From: Conyzicola nivalis
GTDB taxonomy: Bacteria; Actinomycetota; Actinomycetes; Actinomycetales; Microbacteriaceae
Direction of reading: 5' to 3'
Length of the DNA: 64,000 nt
Assembly (NCBI RefSeq): GCF_014639655.1
Contig: NZ_BMGB01000001.1
Coordinates: 2,062,882 to 2,126,881 of the forward strand
Shown here piece after piece: positions 7,545 to 16,157 of the stretch. The notes below the pieces were generated by a model that did no database searches, was not told the DNA's origin, and saw only the letters and a program-made list of their open reading frames with translations. A program made the translations under genes and the position numbers. Position 1 is the first letter of the stretch. Every line of letters starts with the position of its first letter.

Positions 7545-8563
7545 CAGGCGATCTCCAACATTGCGGTATTGAGTCCGGAACCGACGCCCATCAGCAGGAC
7601 GCGGTCGCCCTTCTTCAGGTCTTCGGCCTCGTAGGCCAGGGTGATCGGGATCGACGCGGGGCCGATGTTGCCGAGCAGCGGGTAGGTGCGGGGGACCTTG
7701 GCCTCGTCGAGACCGGCGGCCTTGACGATGGCGTTCGTGTGCACGGACGAGACCTGGTGCAGGATGTAGCGGTCCATCTTGCCCCACGACCAGTCGGTCT
7801 TCGCCTCGTTCCAGGCGGACACGACGAGCTCCATGCCGCCCTTGAGCAGGGCCTTCGCGTCGGTGAACATGCCGTCGACGCTGCCGACGCAGAGTTCGTT
7901 GAACTGGGTGGCCGCGCGGGTGACGCCGCCGAGGATGCGGTGACCCTCGGGGTGCGCGTCTGCACGGCCGAGGACGGCCGCCGCCGCGCCGGAGCCGAGG
8001 GTGAGGCTCGCGAACTCGCTCATGAAGTCTTTGCGGCTCAGGCTGTTCGCCTCGAGGCGGTCGACCGTGTTGTTCTGGATCTCGTCGGCGTCTTCGCCCG
8101 CGACGATCACGGCGTAGTCGATCTGGCCGGAGTCGATGAGCGACGAGGCGAGGCTCATGCCGTTGACGAAGCCGAGGCACGCGTTGGCGATGTCGAAGTT
8201 GAGTGCCGAGCTGGGCAGGCCGAGGCCGTGGTGGATGCTCACGGCGACCGAGGGCTCGAGGTTCTTGCGGGTCACCGACGTGTTGATGAGCAGGCCGACC
8301 TGGTCGGGCCGCACGCCGGCCTGGGCCAGGGCGCGCTTGCCCGCCGCGACGGCGGCGTCGTCGAACTGCTGCCCGGGCTCCCAGTTGCGGCGTTCGTAGA
8401 CCCCGGCGACGCGCTGCAGCAGTCCCTTGGGGAGGCGAAGTCGCTTGAGGGCGCCCTGCAGTCGCTGGTCGATTGATTCTGACGTCGTGATGCGTGAAGC
8501 AATCGTGCTTGCGACTGAGAGCAAGGCGACGTTGGTGTGCGTCGTCGTGGCGTTTCCGGGCAA
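7541..8563 (-). CDS. oleA: OleA, acyl-CoA head-to-head condensing thiolase
   Basis: A 340-residue thiolase-fold enzyme related to FabH. OleA joins two fatty acyl-CoAs to a 2-alkyl-3-ketoacid, the first step of long-chain olefin synthesis. Cys129 sits in ANACLGF, His269 in ILHQVSS and Asn299 in GNIGPAS. Glu103 (NLEPSVA) lies 26 residues before the Cys, the same spacing as the Glu117-Cys143 pair of Xanthomonas OleA; FabH lacks this Glu, so OleA is favoured. The start is TTG with GGGAG five bases upstream. An inverted repeat in the leader (8581-8604) may be an operator. Confidence 0.92.
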   Translation of the reverse strand: MPGNATTTHTNVALLSVASTIASRITTSESIDQRLQGALKRLRLPKGLLQRVAGVYERRNWEPGQQFDDAAVAAGKRALAQAGVRPDQVGLLINTSVTRKNLEPSVAVSIHHGLGLPSSALNFDIANACLGFVNGMSLASSLIDSGQIDYAVIVAGEDADEIQNNTVDRLEANSLSRKDFMSEFASLTLGSGAAAAVLGRADAHPEGHRILGGVTRAATQFNELCVGSVDGMFTDAKALLKGGMELVVSAWNEAKTDWSWGKMDRYILHQVSSVHTNAIVKAAGLDEAKVPRTYPLLGNIGPASIPITLAYEAEDLKKGDRVLLMGVGSGLNTAMLEIAW

Positions 8564-8580
8564 CGGATCTCCCTATCGAA

Positions 8581-8604
8581 TTGTCAACTAGAGCGTAGTG
8601 ACAA
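8581..8604 (-). promoter_or_regulatory. Inverted repeat in the oleA leader, possible operator
   Basis: TTGTCA-A-CTA, a 5-base centre, then TAG-TGACAA: a 9-bp inverted repeat with one extra base. It begins 18 bases upstream of the TTG start of oleA and lies just downstream of an AT-rich stretch (AATAATTAA on the minus strand) that could hold the -10. This is a typical place for a TetR-type or other repressor site. No regulator gene adjoins it. Confidence 0.45.
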
Positions 8605-8912
8605 GTTAATTATTGTCCGTCTCGAACCTGACCGTTGACCGGGCGGGGGCCGTATGCGATACGGCATGCGGCGGGCTGCCGCGAAACGGGGCCCGATTCG
8701 GGCGATGAGCTCGAGGGGAGACAACCCGACAGCTGTGGAGAAGATTCCCGGATGCCTGCCGGCCGGGGCAGCCTGGGCGGGCGCGACAGGGTGAGACCGG
8801 GTGCCGGAAAGGCCTGACGTGCGCGCACACCCGCGTGGTACTTTGGCGGCAATCGGCCGGGCGCCTGGGCGCCCCACCACCGTTCAATGACGAACTTGGA
8901 AGGCACCCGAAA
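8605..8912. other. Divergent intergenic region between oleA and dhaK
   Basis: No gene is seen in these 308 bases. They hold the probable oleA promoter (minus strand, near 8605-8640), a 17-base palindrome at 8649-8665, and a small hairpin GGGCGCCTGGGCGCCC at about 8859-8874 in the dhaK leader. Confidence 0.6.
8649..8665. promoter_or_regulatory. 17-base palindrome GCCGTATGCGATACGGC
   Basis: Seven-base arms GCCGTAT and ATACGGC pair perfectly around GCG. Its place between divergent oleA and dhaK and its symmetry suggest a dimeric regulator site. The regulator is not identified. Confidence 0.5.
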
Positions 8913-9911
8913 ATGAAGAAGCTCATCAACGCGCCCGAAGCCGTGCTCGCGGAAGCCCTCGTGGGCATCGCGGCCGCACACCCCGAGCTGAACGTCGACC
9001 ACGACAACCGCATCATCTACCGCGGCTCGCCGACCAGGGCGGGCAAGGTGGCCCTGATCTCGGGCGGCGGCAGCGGCCACGAGCCCCTGCACGGCGGATT
9101 TGTCGGCCTCGGCATGCTCGACGCGGCGTGCGCGGGCGAGATCTTCACCTCTCCCACCCCCGACCAGATGCAGGAGGCCACCAGGGTCGCCGACTCGGGC
9201 GCCGGCGTGCTGCACATTGTGAAGAACTACACCGGCGACGTGATGAACTTCGAGATGGCGGCCGAGCTCGCCGAGGCCGAGACCGGCGTGAAGGTCGCCT
9301 CGGTCGTAATCAACGACGACGTGGCCGTCGAGGACTCCACCTGGACCGCCGGCCGCCGCGGCGTCGGGCTCACCGTGCTGCTCGAGAAGATCGTCGGGGC
9401 TGCCGCCGAGGAGGGCCGCGACCTCGAAGCGGTGACCGCGCTCGCCAACCGGGTGAACGACAATGGCCGGTCGATGGGCATGGCGCTCACGAGCTGCACC
9501 GTGCCCTCGGCCGGCAAGCCCACCTTCGACCTCCCCGACGACATGATGGAGATCGGCGTGGGGATCCACGGCGAGCCGGGCCGTCACCGGGTCGCGCTGG
9601 CCCCGGCCGCATCCATCGCCCAGCAACTCGTCGACCCGATCCTGGCCGACCTCGACTTCACGCAGGGCCCGGTGATCGCCATGCTCAACGGCATGGGCGG
9701 CTCCCCGCTGATCGAGCTCTACCTCATGTACGGCGAGGTGGCGAAGCTGCTCGAGAAGGCGGGCGTCACCGTGGCCAGGTCGCTCGTCGGCAACTACATC
9801 ACCAGCCTGGACATGGCCGGATGCAGCGTGACCCTGTTGCGCGCCGATGACGAGTTGCTCGGCCTGTGGGATGCCCCCGTGAACACCTCGGGCCTGCGGT
9901 GGGGGGTCTGA
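8913..9911 (+). CDS. dhaK: Dihydroxyacetone kinase subunit DhaK
   Basis: A 332-residue DhaK, which binds dihydroxyacetone covalently and presents it for phosphorylation. The glycine-rich segment [16 protein letters not shown] and the substrate-anchoring His219 in GVGIHGEPG are present, and length matches the family. The ATG in front of [10 protein letters not shown] is chosen because it matches the usual DhaK N-terminus and has GGAAGG about nine bases upstream; a longer frame exists but lacks support. The gene is followed after two bases by dhaL and then dhaM, so this is the PTS-type kinase that takes phosphate from DhaM rather than ATP. Confidence 0.94.
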   Translation: MKKLINAPEAVLAEALVGIAAAHPELNVDHDNRIIYRGSPTRAGKVALISGGGSGHEPLHGGFVGLGMLDAACAGEIFTSPTPDQMQEATRVADSGAGVLHIVKNYTGDVMNFEMAAELAEAETGVKVASVVINDDVAVEDSTWTAGRRGVGLTVLLEKIVGAAAEEGRDLEAVTALANRVNDNGRSMGMALTSCTVPSAGKPTFDLPDDMMEIGVGIHGEPGRHRVALAPAASIAQQLVDPILADLDFTQGPVIAMLNGMGGSPLIELYLMYGEVAKLLEKAGVTVARSLVGNYITSLDMAGCSVTLLRADDELLGLWDAPVNTSGLRWGV

Positions 9912-9913
9912 GC

Positions 9914-10543
9914 GTGGCGACCACGGCGACCGTAGCCCTGCTGACCGACTGGCTCGAGCGGTTCCGCGCCGCCGTCGTCGAGAACCAGTCGTACCTCACC
10001 GAACTGGACTCGGCGATCGGCGACGCCGACCACGGCTCGAACATGGCGCGCGGCATGACCGCCGTGGTCGAGAAGGCGGGCGAACCTGCGACGGTCGACG
10101 CCCTGTTCCGCACGGTCGGGATGACCCTCGTCAGCACCGTCGGCGGGGCGAGCGGTCCCCTCTACGGCACGTTCTTCCTGCGCTTCGGCACGACCGCGGG
10201 CGCCGTGGAAACCCTCGACGGGCCCGCGCTGTCGGCCGCCCTGCACGCAGGGCTCGCCGGCGTGCTGCAGCGCGGCAACGCCGAGGTCGGCGACAAGACG
10301 ATGGTCGACGCGCTCACCCCTGCGCTGGCCGCGTTCGACGCGAGCCTCGAATCCGGCGGCGATGTCGCCGACGCTACCCGGGCCGCAGCGGATGCGGCGG
10401 CGAAGGGCCGGGATGCCACGGAGCCGCTCGTCGCCCGCAAGGGCCGCGCGAGCTACCTCGGCGATCGCAGTGCGGGCCACCTCGACCCAGGGGCCACATC
10501 GACGGCTCTGCTCTTCGAGGCTCTCGCGGCGGCACTGGCGTGA
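9914..10543 (+). CDS. dhaL: Dihydroxyacetone kinase ADP-binding subunit DhaL
   Basis: A 209-residue DhaL that carries a bound ADP cofactor, is phosphorylated by DhaM and passes the phosphate to DhaK-bound dihydroxyacetone. The metal-binding motif DSAIGDADHGSNMARG is at about residues 32-47 and the nucleotide loop GGASGPLYGTFFL near 75-87, both standard. The GTG start comes two bases after the dhaK stop, and the stop overlaps dhaM (GTGA). Product is dihydroxyacetone phosphate, which enters glycolysis. Confidence 0.93.
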   Translation: MATTATVALLTDWLERFRAAVVENQSYLTELDSAIGDADHGSNMARGMTAVVEKAGEPATVDALFRTVGMTLVSTVGGASGPLYGTFFLRFGTTAGAVETLDGPALSAALHAGLAGVLQRGNAEVGDKTMVDALTPALAAFDASLESGGDVADATRAAADAAAKGRDATEPLVARKGRASYLGDRSAGHLDPGATSTALLFEALAAALA

Positions 10544-11271
10544 TCGGAATAGTGGTCGTCTCGCACAGCCCCGCCCTCGCGGACGCCGCGGTCGCCCTGG
10601 CCCTGCAGATGGTCGGCGAGAACCGGCCGGCCATCGCGATCGCCGCGGGCGCCGGCGACGGGGTGATCGGCACCGACGCCGTGCGCGTCGCCGAAGCCAT
10701 CGACGAGGTGGCGTCGCCCGACGGTGTGCTCGTGTTCATGGACCTCGGCTCGGCCGTGCTGAGCACGACGATGGCGCTGGAGTTCCGCGCGAGCACGACC
10801 GAGGTGCGGCTGAGCAGCGCACCGTTCGTCGAGGGCATCGTCGCCGGCATCGTTCTGGCCGCGGCGGGTGCCAGCCTGGACGAGGCCGACCGCGAGGCCT
10901 CGGGCGCGATGACCGCGAAGAACGCGCAGCTCGGGGCCGGTGCTCCGCAGGAACCGCCGGCCCCGGCCGCCGACGCGCGCACGGCCGCAGCCGTCGCGGA
11001 CGCAGCGGCAGAGGCGACGATCGTGAACGAGGTCGGCCTGCACGCCCGGCCGGCGTCGGTGATCGTGGCGAAAATGGCCGAGTTCGACGCGAAGGTGACG
11101 ATAGCCGATGCGGATGATCCGAAGCGCTCAGCCTCGGCCAGCAGCCTGCTCGCGCTGATGGGACTCGGGCTCGGAAAGGGCACCAGGCTGCGCATCAGCG
11201 GCACCGGTGCCGACGCCGCGGCCGCCGTGGAGTGGCTGCGGGCAATAACGGCCGACGGGTTCGGAGAGTGA
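10540..11271 (+). CDS. dhaM: DhaM phosphotransferase subunit with HPr domain
   Basis: A 243-residue phosphotransfer protein. Residues 1-130 form an EIIA-mannose-type DhaM domain with active His9 (VVVSHSP) and FMDLGSA near 66-72; an Ala/Pro linker follows, and residues about 155-243 form an HPr domain with His168 in GLHARPAS. It passes phosphate from the PTS to DhaL. Unlike the E. coli DhaM there is no enzyme I-like third domain, so the HPr part must be charged by a separate enzyme I encoded elsewhere. The GTG start overlaps the dhaL stop. Confidence 0.9.
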   Translation: MIGIVVVSHSPALADAAVALALQMVGENRPAIAIAAGAGDGVIGTDAVRVAEAIDEVASPDGVLVFMDLGSAVLSTTMALEFRASTTEVRLSSAPFVEGIVAGIVLAAAGASLDEADREASGAMTAKNAQLGAGAPQEPPAPAADARTAAAVADAAAEATIVNEVGLHARPASVIVAKMAEFDAKVTIADADDPKRSASASSLLALMGLGLGKGTRLRISGTGADAAAAVEWLRAITADGFGE

Positions 11272-11320
11272 GAGATTAGTCGTTCACGTTTCATCCGCAA
11301 TTCTTGAAAGAGCGATCCCC

Positions 11321-11797
11321 ATGTTGACTGCCGGCACCGCCGCCCCCGCGTTCACGCTCACCGACAGCGCCGGACGCGCCGTCTCGCTCGCGGACTTCGC
11401 CGGCGAGTGGCTCGTTTTCTGGTGGTACCCCGAGGCGAACAGCAGCGGCTGCTCGCTGCAGGCGGCCGCCCTCGACCGGGCGTACGACGAGCTCGGCGCC
11501 GCCGGGGTGCGGATCGTCGGCGCATCGTTCAACAGCGCGGGCGAGAACGGCGAGTTCTCGGAGGACGCGGCGCTGCGCTACCCGCTGTTGTCCGACCCCG
11601 AGCGCGTCGCCGGAACGGCCTACGAGGTAGTGCGCGAGCCAGGCGCGCCGTTCGAGAAGAAGCCGTTCCGGTACACCTACCTGATCGATCCCGACGGGGT
11701 CATCGCGCACGCGGAAGACGCCAACGAACTGCCGCTCGGCACCTACGGCGAGCACATGCTCGAGGTCGTCGCCGCGGTGCGCGCGGATCGGGTGTAG
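11321..11797 (+). CDS. Peroxiredoxin (AhpC/TSA, BCP-like), single-Cys
   Basis: A 158-residue thioredoxin-fold peroxiredoxin that would reduce hydroperoxides in the cytoplasm. The peroxidatic cysteine is Cys44 in YPEANSSGCSLQA, where Ser replaces the usual Thr of the PxxxTxxC motif. It is the only cysteine, so a resolving thiol must come from another protein or a low-molecular thiol such as mycothiol. Residues GAPFEKKPFRYTYLIDPDG form the usual C-terminal part of the fold. It begins 49 bases after dhaM and ends three bases before the convergent LacI gene; a functional link to either is not evident. Confidence 0.82.
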   Translation: MLTAGTAAPAFTLTDSAGRAVSLADFAGEWLVFWWYPEANSSGCSLQAAALDRAYDELGAAGVRIVGASFNSAGENGEFSEDAALRYPLLSDPERVAGTAYEVVREPGAPFEKKPFRYTYLIDPDGVIAHAEDANELPLGTYGEHMLEVVAAVRADRV

Positions 11798-11800
11798 CGG

Positions 11801-12847
11801 CTACCCGGCCGGTTTCGTGCTGGCCCGGACGATCAGCGAGGGTTCGGTGACGACCGTGCGGTGACTGTGCGGTTGCGAGGGATCCGTCTCTTCCAGGAGC
11901 AGCTCGGCGGCGATTCGGCCCATCTCGATGCCGGGTTGTCCGACTGTCGAGATGGGCACGACGCTGTCGGCGGCGAAGTGGTTGTTGTCGTACCCGATCA
12001 CGGCGATGTCGGCCGGCACGTTGATGCCGCCGTAGATCAGGGCCTGCACGCACCCCGACGCGAGCGCGTCGGCCGACGCGAAGATGCCGTCGGGGCGGTC
12101 GTCGACGGAGCGCCCGGCGATCTCGTGGCCGACCCGCAGCCCGGCGGGGACGGTGAGCCTGTCGGTCTCGAGCAGCTCGAGCGTTGCGGCGCCTCCGCTT
12201 TCGTCGACCGCGCGGCGCGCGCCCGCGTACCGCTGTTCGACCGCGTGGAGGGTGAGCGGGCCTCCGGCGAAGAGCAGCCGCGACCTGCCCGAGTCGAGCA
12301 GGTGGCGCGTCGCGAGGTATCCGCCGAGCTCTTCGTCGACGACGACGCCGCAGGACTCCCCCGGTTCGCCCGGCCAGTTCACCAGCACCACGGCCCTGCC
12401 GTGGCTCCTCACCTTGGCGGCGCCGTCGAGCGGAGCGTCGAGCGGAGCGAGCAGAATGCCGCTGACCCGCGCTTCGTCGAAGAGGTCGAGGTATTCGTTC
12501 TGACTGTCCAGGTCGACGTCGCTGTTCGCCAGGAGAAGTTTCATGTCCCGTTCTCCGGCGGCCTTCTGGGCGCCTCTGGCGATATCGACGAAGAGGGAGT
12601 TGCCGATGTCGACGATGACGAAGCCGAGGGTGTTGGCGCTGCCGGCGGCGAGGGATCGGGCCAGATTGTTGCGCACGAACCCGAGGGCGGCGATGGAGTC
12701 GAGCACCCGGAGTCGGGTGCCCTCCGCCACTTTGGCCGGATTGTTGATCACGTTGGAGACGGTCCCGAGGGCGACTCCGGCGTGCCGCGCCACGTCGGCC
12801 ATGCTGGGCGCGGCATCCCGTCCCGGAAAATCGGCCATCGCCGCCAT
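11801..12847 (-). CDS. LacI-family repressor of the rhamnoside operon
   Basis: A 348-residue LacI/GalR-type regulator. The helix-turn-helix is near residues 10-32 (MADVARHAGVALGTVSNVINNP), followed by the hinge helix LARSLAAG and a periplasmic-binding-like sugar domain (FVIVDIG, DGIFASADALASG, IGYDNN). The ATG at 12847 is chosen because GGGGAG lies four bases upstream; an in-frame GTG twelve bases earlier is possible. It diverges from a sugar ABC importer and GH78 rhamnosidase, with two palindromic sites between them, so it probably represses that operon and perhaps itself. The inducer is likely a rhamnose-containing sugar (inference). Confidence 0.88.
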   Translation of the reverse strand: MAAMADFPGRDAAPSMADVARHAGVALGTVSNVINNPAKVAEGTRLRVLDSIAALGFVRNNLARSLAAGSANTLGFVIVDIGNSLFVDIARGAQKAAGERDMKLLLANSDVDLDSQNEYLDLFDEARVSGILLAPLDAPLDGAAKVRSHGRAVVLVNWPGEPGESCGVVVDEELGGYLATRHLLDSGRSRLLFAGGPLTLHAVEQRYAGARRAVDESGGAATLELLETDRLTVPAGLRVGHEIAGRSVDDRPDGIFASADALASGCVQALIYGGINVPADIAVIGYDNNHFAADSVVPISTVGQPGIEMGRIAAELLLEETDPSQPHSHRTVVTEPSLIVRASTKPAG

Positions 12848-12892
12848 GGTGCTCCCCACTATTACCGGCCGGTTCAGGCCGTGTTCATTTTA

Positions 12893-12906
12893 TTGAAGCG
12901 CATCAA
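12893..12906. promoter_or_regulatory. LacI-type operator O1
   Basis: TTGAAGCGCATCAA is a 14-base palindrome with one mismatched pair and the CG centre usual for LacI-family sites. It lies 46 bases upstream of the repressor start, and is 53 bases from the second site. Confidence 0.7.
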
Positions 12907-12945
12907 CAAAAGTCTTGCGCCGCGCGAAATCTCCCGCTATCTTCG

Positions 12946-12959
12946 TTGAAGCGCTTCAA
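12946..12959. promoter_or_regulatory. LacI-type operator O2
   Basis: TTGAAGCGCTTCAA is a perfect 14-base palindrome, 36 bases before the ABC binding-protein start. The two sites are 53 bases apart, close to five helical turns, which suits looping by a tetramer or two dimers on one face. Confidence 0.78.
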
Positions 12960-12994
12960 TGACTCGCTCGCGCACACCCATTCAAGGAGGAATG

Positions 12995-14290
12995 ATGTCC
13001 ATACGTCACAGCAAGCGGCGCTCACTCGCCCTGGTCGCCGGATTCGGAACGGCGGCCCTGCTGCTCGCCGGCTGCGGTGGAGGCGGGGGCGGCGCCAGCT
13101 CGAGCCCCAAGGAGTTCAGCCTCCTCACCAACTCGGAGAACCAGGAGCTGCCGGCGATCTTCACGTCGCTTTCCGAAGACCAGTGCGCCACCGAGAACAC
13201 GGCACTGCCGTTTACCGCCGACTCGGTCCCCCAGACCAACCTCGACCAGCGCCTCCAGCTGCTCGCCGGGCAGAACGGCCTGCCGGTCGTCTACTCGGCC
13301 GGCAACGCTCCCGCGCTCACCAAGACCCTCGACGACGCCGGCAACGTGCTCGACTTCGACAAGACCCTCACCGATCTCGACGTCATCGAGAACATCGAGC
13401 CGGCAGCGATCTCCACGATCGAGGCGCTCTACGGCGGCTTCAAGGTGCTGCCGTTCGAGTACAACATCGAGGGCATCTGGTACAACAAGACGATCTTCGC
13501 CGACAACGGCGTCGAAGCGCCCGAGACCTGGGACGACCTGGTCGCGGCGGCGGACACCTTCAACGGCGCGGGCGTCACCCCCTTCTCCGCGAGCGGCGAA
13601 CAGGGCTGGCCCATCACGCGCCTGATCGGCAACTACATCTTCCGCACCCTCGGCCCCGACGCGCTGAAGAAGGTCGCCGACGGAGACGCGAAGCTCACCG
13701 ACCCCGAGTATGTCGAAGCCGCCCAGGCCGTCGCCGACCTCGGCGCCGCCGGAGACTTCGGGCAGGGCGTCGGTTCGATCGACTACGACACCGCCGCGAA
13801 CCAGTTCATGAACGGCAGCGCCGCCATGTTCTACATGGGCAGCTGGATCCTGAGCGACTTCGGCGACACCGAACGCAACCAGATCGGTCTCGACAACATC
13901 GGCTTTATGCCGTTCCCCGATGTCGAGGGTGGCGAGGGCGACAGCTCGCAGATCGCCGCCAACGTCGGCCTCCCTGCCACGTTCAACGCCAAGGCCTACG
14001 ACTCGAATGTCGGCGACTGGCTCACCTGCATCGCCGACAACTACGGCAGCGAAGCCCTCTCCACGCAGGGACGCGTCTCCGGCTTCAAGGTCAACACCCC
14101 CGTCGCCGATGTCCCGGTTCTGACCCAGGAGGTCCAGGAGCGCATCGCCACGACCGAGACCGCCGTGCTCTGGTTCGAGGCGCTGTTCTCGACCAAGGCG
14201 ACCACCACCAGCCAGACCAACGCCGCGCAGCTGGTGACCGGCGACATCACGGCGGAAGAGTTCATGGAACTCGTCCAGAACGACCTGTAA
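12995..14290 (+). CDS. ABC sugar-binding lipoprotein
   Basis: A 431-residue extracellular solute-binding protein of family 1. The N-terminus has a basic stretch (HSKRR), a hydrophobic segment and lipobox LLAGC, so the mature protein is a lipid-anchored binding protein on the outer face of the membrane. Family features include the segment GTWYN-like EGIWYNKTIFADNG and FYMGSW. AAGGAGG ends four bases before the chosen ATG; an adjacent ATG three bases earlier is too close. Substrate is inferred to be a rhamnoside from the GH78 gene at the end of the operon. Confidence 0.9.
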   Translation: MSIRHSKRRSLALVAGFGTAALLLAGCGGGGGGASSSPKEFSLLTNSENQELPAIFTSLSEDQCATENTALPFTADSVPQTNLDQRLQLLAGQNGLPVVYSAGNAPALTKTLDDAGNVLDFDKTLTDLDVIENIEPAAISTIEALYGGFKVLPFEYNIEGIWYNKTIFADNGVEAPETWDDLVAAADTFNGAGVTPFSASGEQGWPITRLIGNYIFRTLGPDALKKVADGDAKLTDPEYVEAAQAVADLGAAGDFGQGVGSIDYDTAANQFMNGSAAMFYMGSWILSDFGDTERNQIGLDNIGFMPFPDVEGGEGDSSQIAANVGLPATFNAKAYDSNVGDWLTCIADNYGSEALSTQGRVSGFKVNTPVADVPVLTQEVQERIATTETAVLWFEALFSTKATTTSQTNAAQLVTGDITAEEFMELVQNDL

Positions 14291-14374
14291 CCGCCTCAAT
14301 CGCCGCCGTATCCCCGGTCGCGGCAGCCCCGCGCTGCCGCGACCGCCGGATACCCGCGCAGGAAAGCAGATGCA

Positions 14375-15259
14375 ATGAAAAACGTTCTCGGCGATAGAAA
14401 ATCGATCATCATCCTGGTCGGCCCCGCCCTGCTCGTCTACACCCTCGTTATGCTCGTGCCGGTCGTCTGGTCGCTCGGGTACACGGTGTTCGAGGGCAAC
14501 GCCATCACCGGCTTCACCTTCGTCGGGTTCGACAACTTCGTCGCCCTCGTCCAAGACGACAGGGTGCGCGACGCGCTCTTCTTCACCATCAAGTACGCGA
14601 TCGTCATCACGGTCGGCCAGGTGATCTTCGGCTACCTGCTCTCGCTGCTCTACGTCTTCGTGCTCAAGCGTTCGTCGAGCATCGTGCGCACGCTCGTGTT
14701 CTTCCCCGTCGTGCTTCCGACGGTGGCAGTCGCGCTCATGTTCCAGAAGATGTTCGAGGTGGCCCCGCAGAACGGTCTCGTCAACGAGCTGCTCAACGCG
14801 GTCGGCATCCCGTCGATCGACTTCTTCGGCAGCGCCGGCAGCGCGTTCCTGGTCATCGCGATCATGGACATCTGGCGCTCGATGGGGTTCTACGGCGTGC
14901 TGCTCTACGCCGGCCTCGTCGACATCCCCGAGGAGACCCTCGAGTCGGCCCGCCTCGACGGTGCCAGCGGGCTGAAGCTGGTCAGGCACATCGTCATCCC
15001 GCTCTCGCTCCCCGTGCTGCTGTCGTCGATCATCTTCAGCATCAACGGCACGCTCAAGGTGTTCGACAGCGTCCTCGCCCTCACCAACGGCGGCCCGGGA
15101 ACGACGACGAGCCCGCTCACGCTCTACATGTTCCAGACCTCGTTCACCTACGGCGAGTACGGCTACGGCAGCACGATCGCCCTCCTGCTCACGATCCTCT
15201 GCCTCGTCGTCACGGTCTTCATCTTCCGTTCGTCGCGACGCGACCTCACGAAGGGCTAG
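14375..15259 (+). CDS. ABC sugar transporter permease, MalF type
   Basis: A 294-residue inner-membrane permease with six predicted membrane segments. The cytoplasmic EAA loop, which contacts the ATPase, is visible as PEETLESARLDGASGLKLV near residues 185-205. It follows the binding protein by 84 bases and is followed after three bases by the second permease, the usual order for carbohydrate importers of the CUT1 class. No ATP-binding subunit gene is in the operon. Confidence 0.92.
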   Translation: MKNVLGDRKSIIILVGPALLVYTLVMLVPVVWSLGYTVFEGNAITGFTFVGFDNFVALVQDDRVRDALFFTIKYAIVITVGQVIFGYLLSLLYVFVLKRSSSIVRTLVFFPVVLPTVAVALMFQKMFEVAPQNGLVNELLNAVGIPSIDFFGSAGSAFLVIAIMDIWRSMGFYGVLLYAGLVDIPEETLESARLDGASGLKLVRHIVIPLSLPVLLSSIIFSINGTLKVFDSVLALTNGGPGTTTSPLTLYMFQTSFTYGEYGYGSTIALLLTILCLVVTVFIFRSSRRDLTKG

Positions 15260-15262
15260 ACG

Positions 15263-16150
15263 ATGTCTGCTCCCGCCGTCCAGAACCGCACGCTCCGCCC
15301 CACCCGACGCACGCGCAGCACGCGTCGCGTGGCGAAGAAGATCCCGACGACGATCCTCGTCGTCATCCTCCTCATCATCGTGGTCTACCCGCTGGTCTGG
15401 CTCCTCCTCGGCTCGTTCAAGACGAACTCGGAGTTTCTGAACAACCCGGTCTGGTCGCTCCCGTCGTCGTTCAGCTTCGACAACTACGTCGAGGCCTGGA
15501 ACACCGGCAACATCGCCCAGTACGCGACCAACAGCATCCTCTCGGTCTTCCCGGCGCTCGCCCTCATCATCCTGCTCGGCACGGCCGCCGGGTTCGCGCT
15601 CGAGGTGCTCGTCTGGAAGGGCCGCGGCGGCGTGCTGCTCGCGTTCCTCATCGGCATCATGGTGCCGAGCCAGATGATCCTGCTCCCGCTCTTCACCGTC
15701 TACTTCCAGACCGGTCTCACGGGCACCCTCTGGCCGCTCATCATCACCTACACCGCGATCGGCCTGCCGCTCACGGTGTTCATGATGGCGACCTACTTCC
15801 GGGCAATCCCCCGGGAAGTGTTCGAGGCCGCGACGCTCGACGGTGCCAGTGTCATCCGCACGTTCTTTTCCGTCGGTATGCCGATGGTCAGTAACGCGAT
15901 CTTCACCGTCGCTCTGGTGCAGTTCTTCTTCATCTGGAACGACCTGCTGATCGCGCTGACGTTCACCAACTCGAGCGACCTGCGCACCATCCAGGTCGGT
16001 CTTCTCAACTTCAACGGCGAATTCGGGGCGACCAACTACGGTCCGCTCTTCGCCGCGATCTGCATCAACGTGTTCGGAACCCTGGTGCTCTACCTGCTCC
16101 TCAACCAGCGCGTACAGAAGGGCCTCACCGCAGGCTCAGTGAAAGGCTAG
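15263..16150 (+). CDS. ABC sugar transporter permease, MalG type
   Basis: A 295-residue permease with six predicted membrane segments and an Arg-rich cytoplasmic N-terminus (TRRTRSTRR). The EAA loop reads PREVFEAATLDGASVI near residues 187-202, and the C-terminus LLLNQRVQKGLTAGSVKG is characteristic of MalG-type subunits. Start ATG three bases after the first permease. The pair would form the channel for the sugar delivered by the upstream lipoprotein and needs a shared MsmK/MalK-type ATPase from elsewhere on the chromosome. Confidence 0.92.
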   Translation: MSAPAVQNRTLRPTRRTRSTRRVAKKIPTTILVVILLIIVVYPLVWLLLGSFKTNSEFLNNPVWSLPSSFSFDNYVEAWNTGNIAQYATNSILSVFPALALIILLGTAAGFALEVLVWKGRGGVLLAFLIGIMVPSQMILLPLFTVYFQTGLTGTLWPLIITYTAIGLPLTVFMMATYFRAIPREVFEAATLDGASVIRTFFSVGMPMVSNAIFTVALVQFFFIWNDLLIALTFTNSSDLRTIQVGLLNFNGEFGATNYGPLFAAICINVFGTLVLYLLLNQRVQKGLTAGSVKG

Positions 16151-16157
16151 TAACTCC

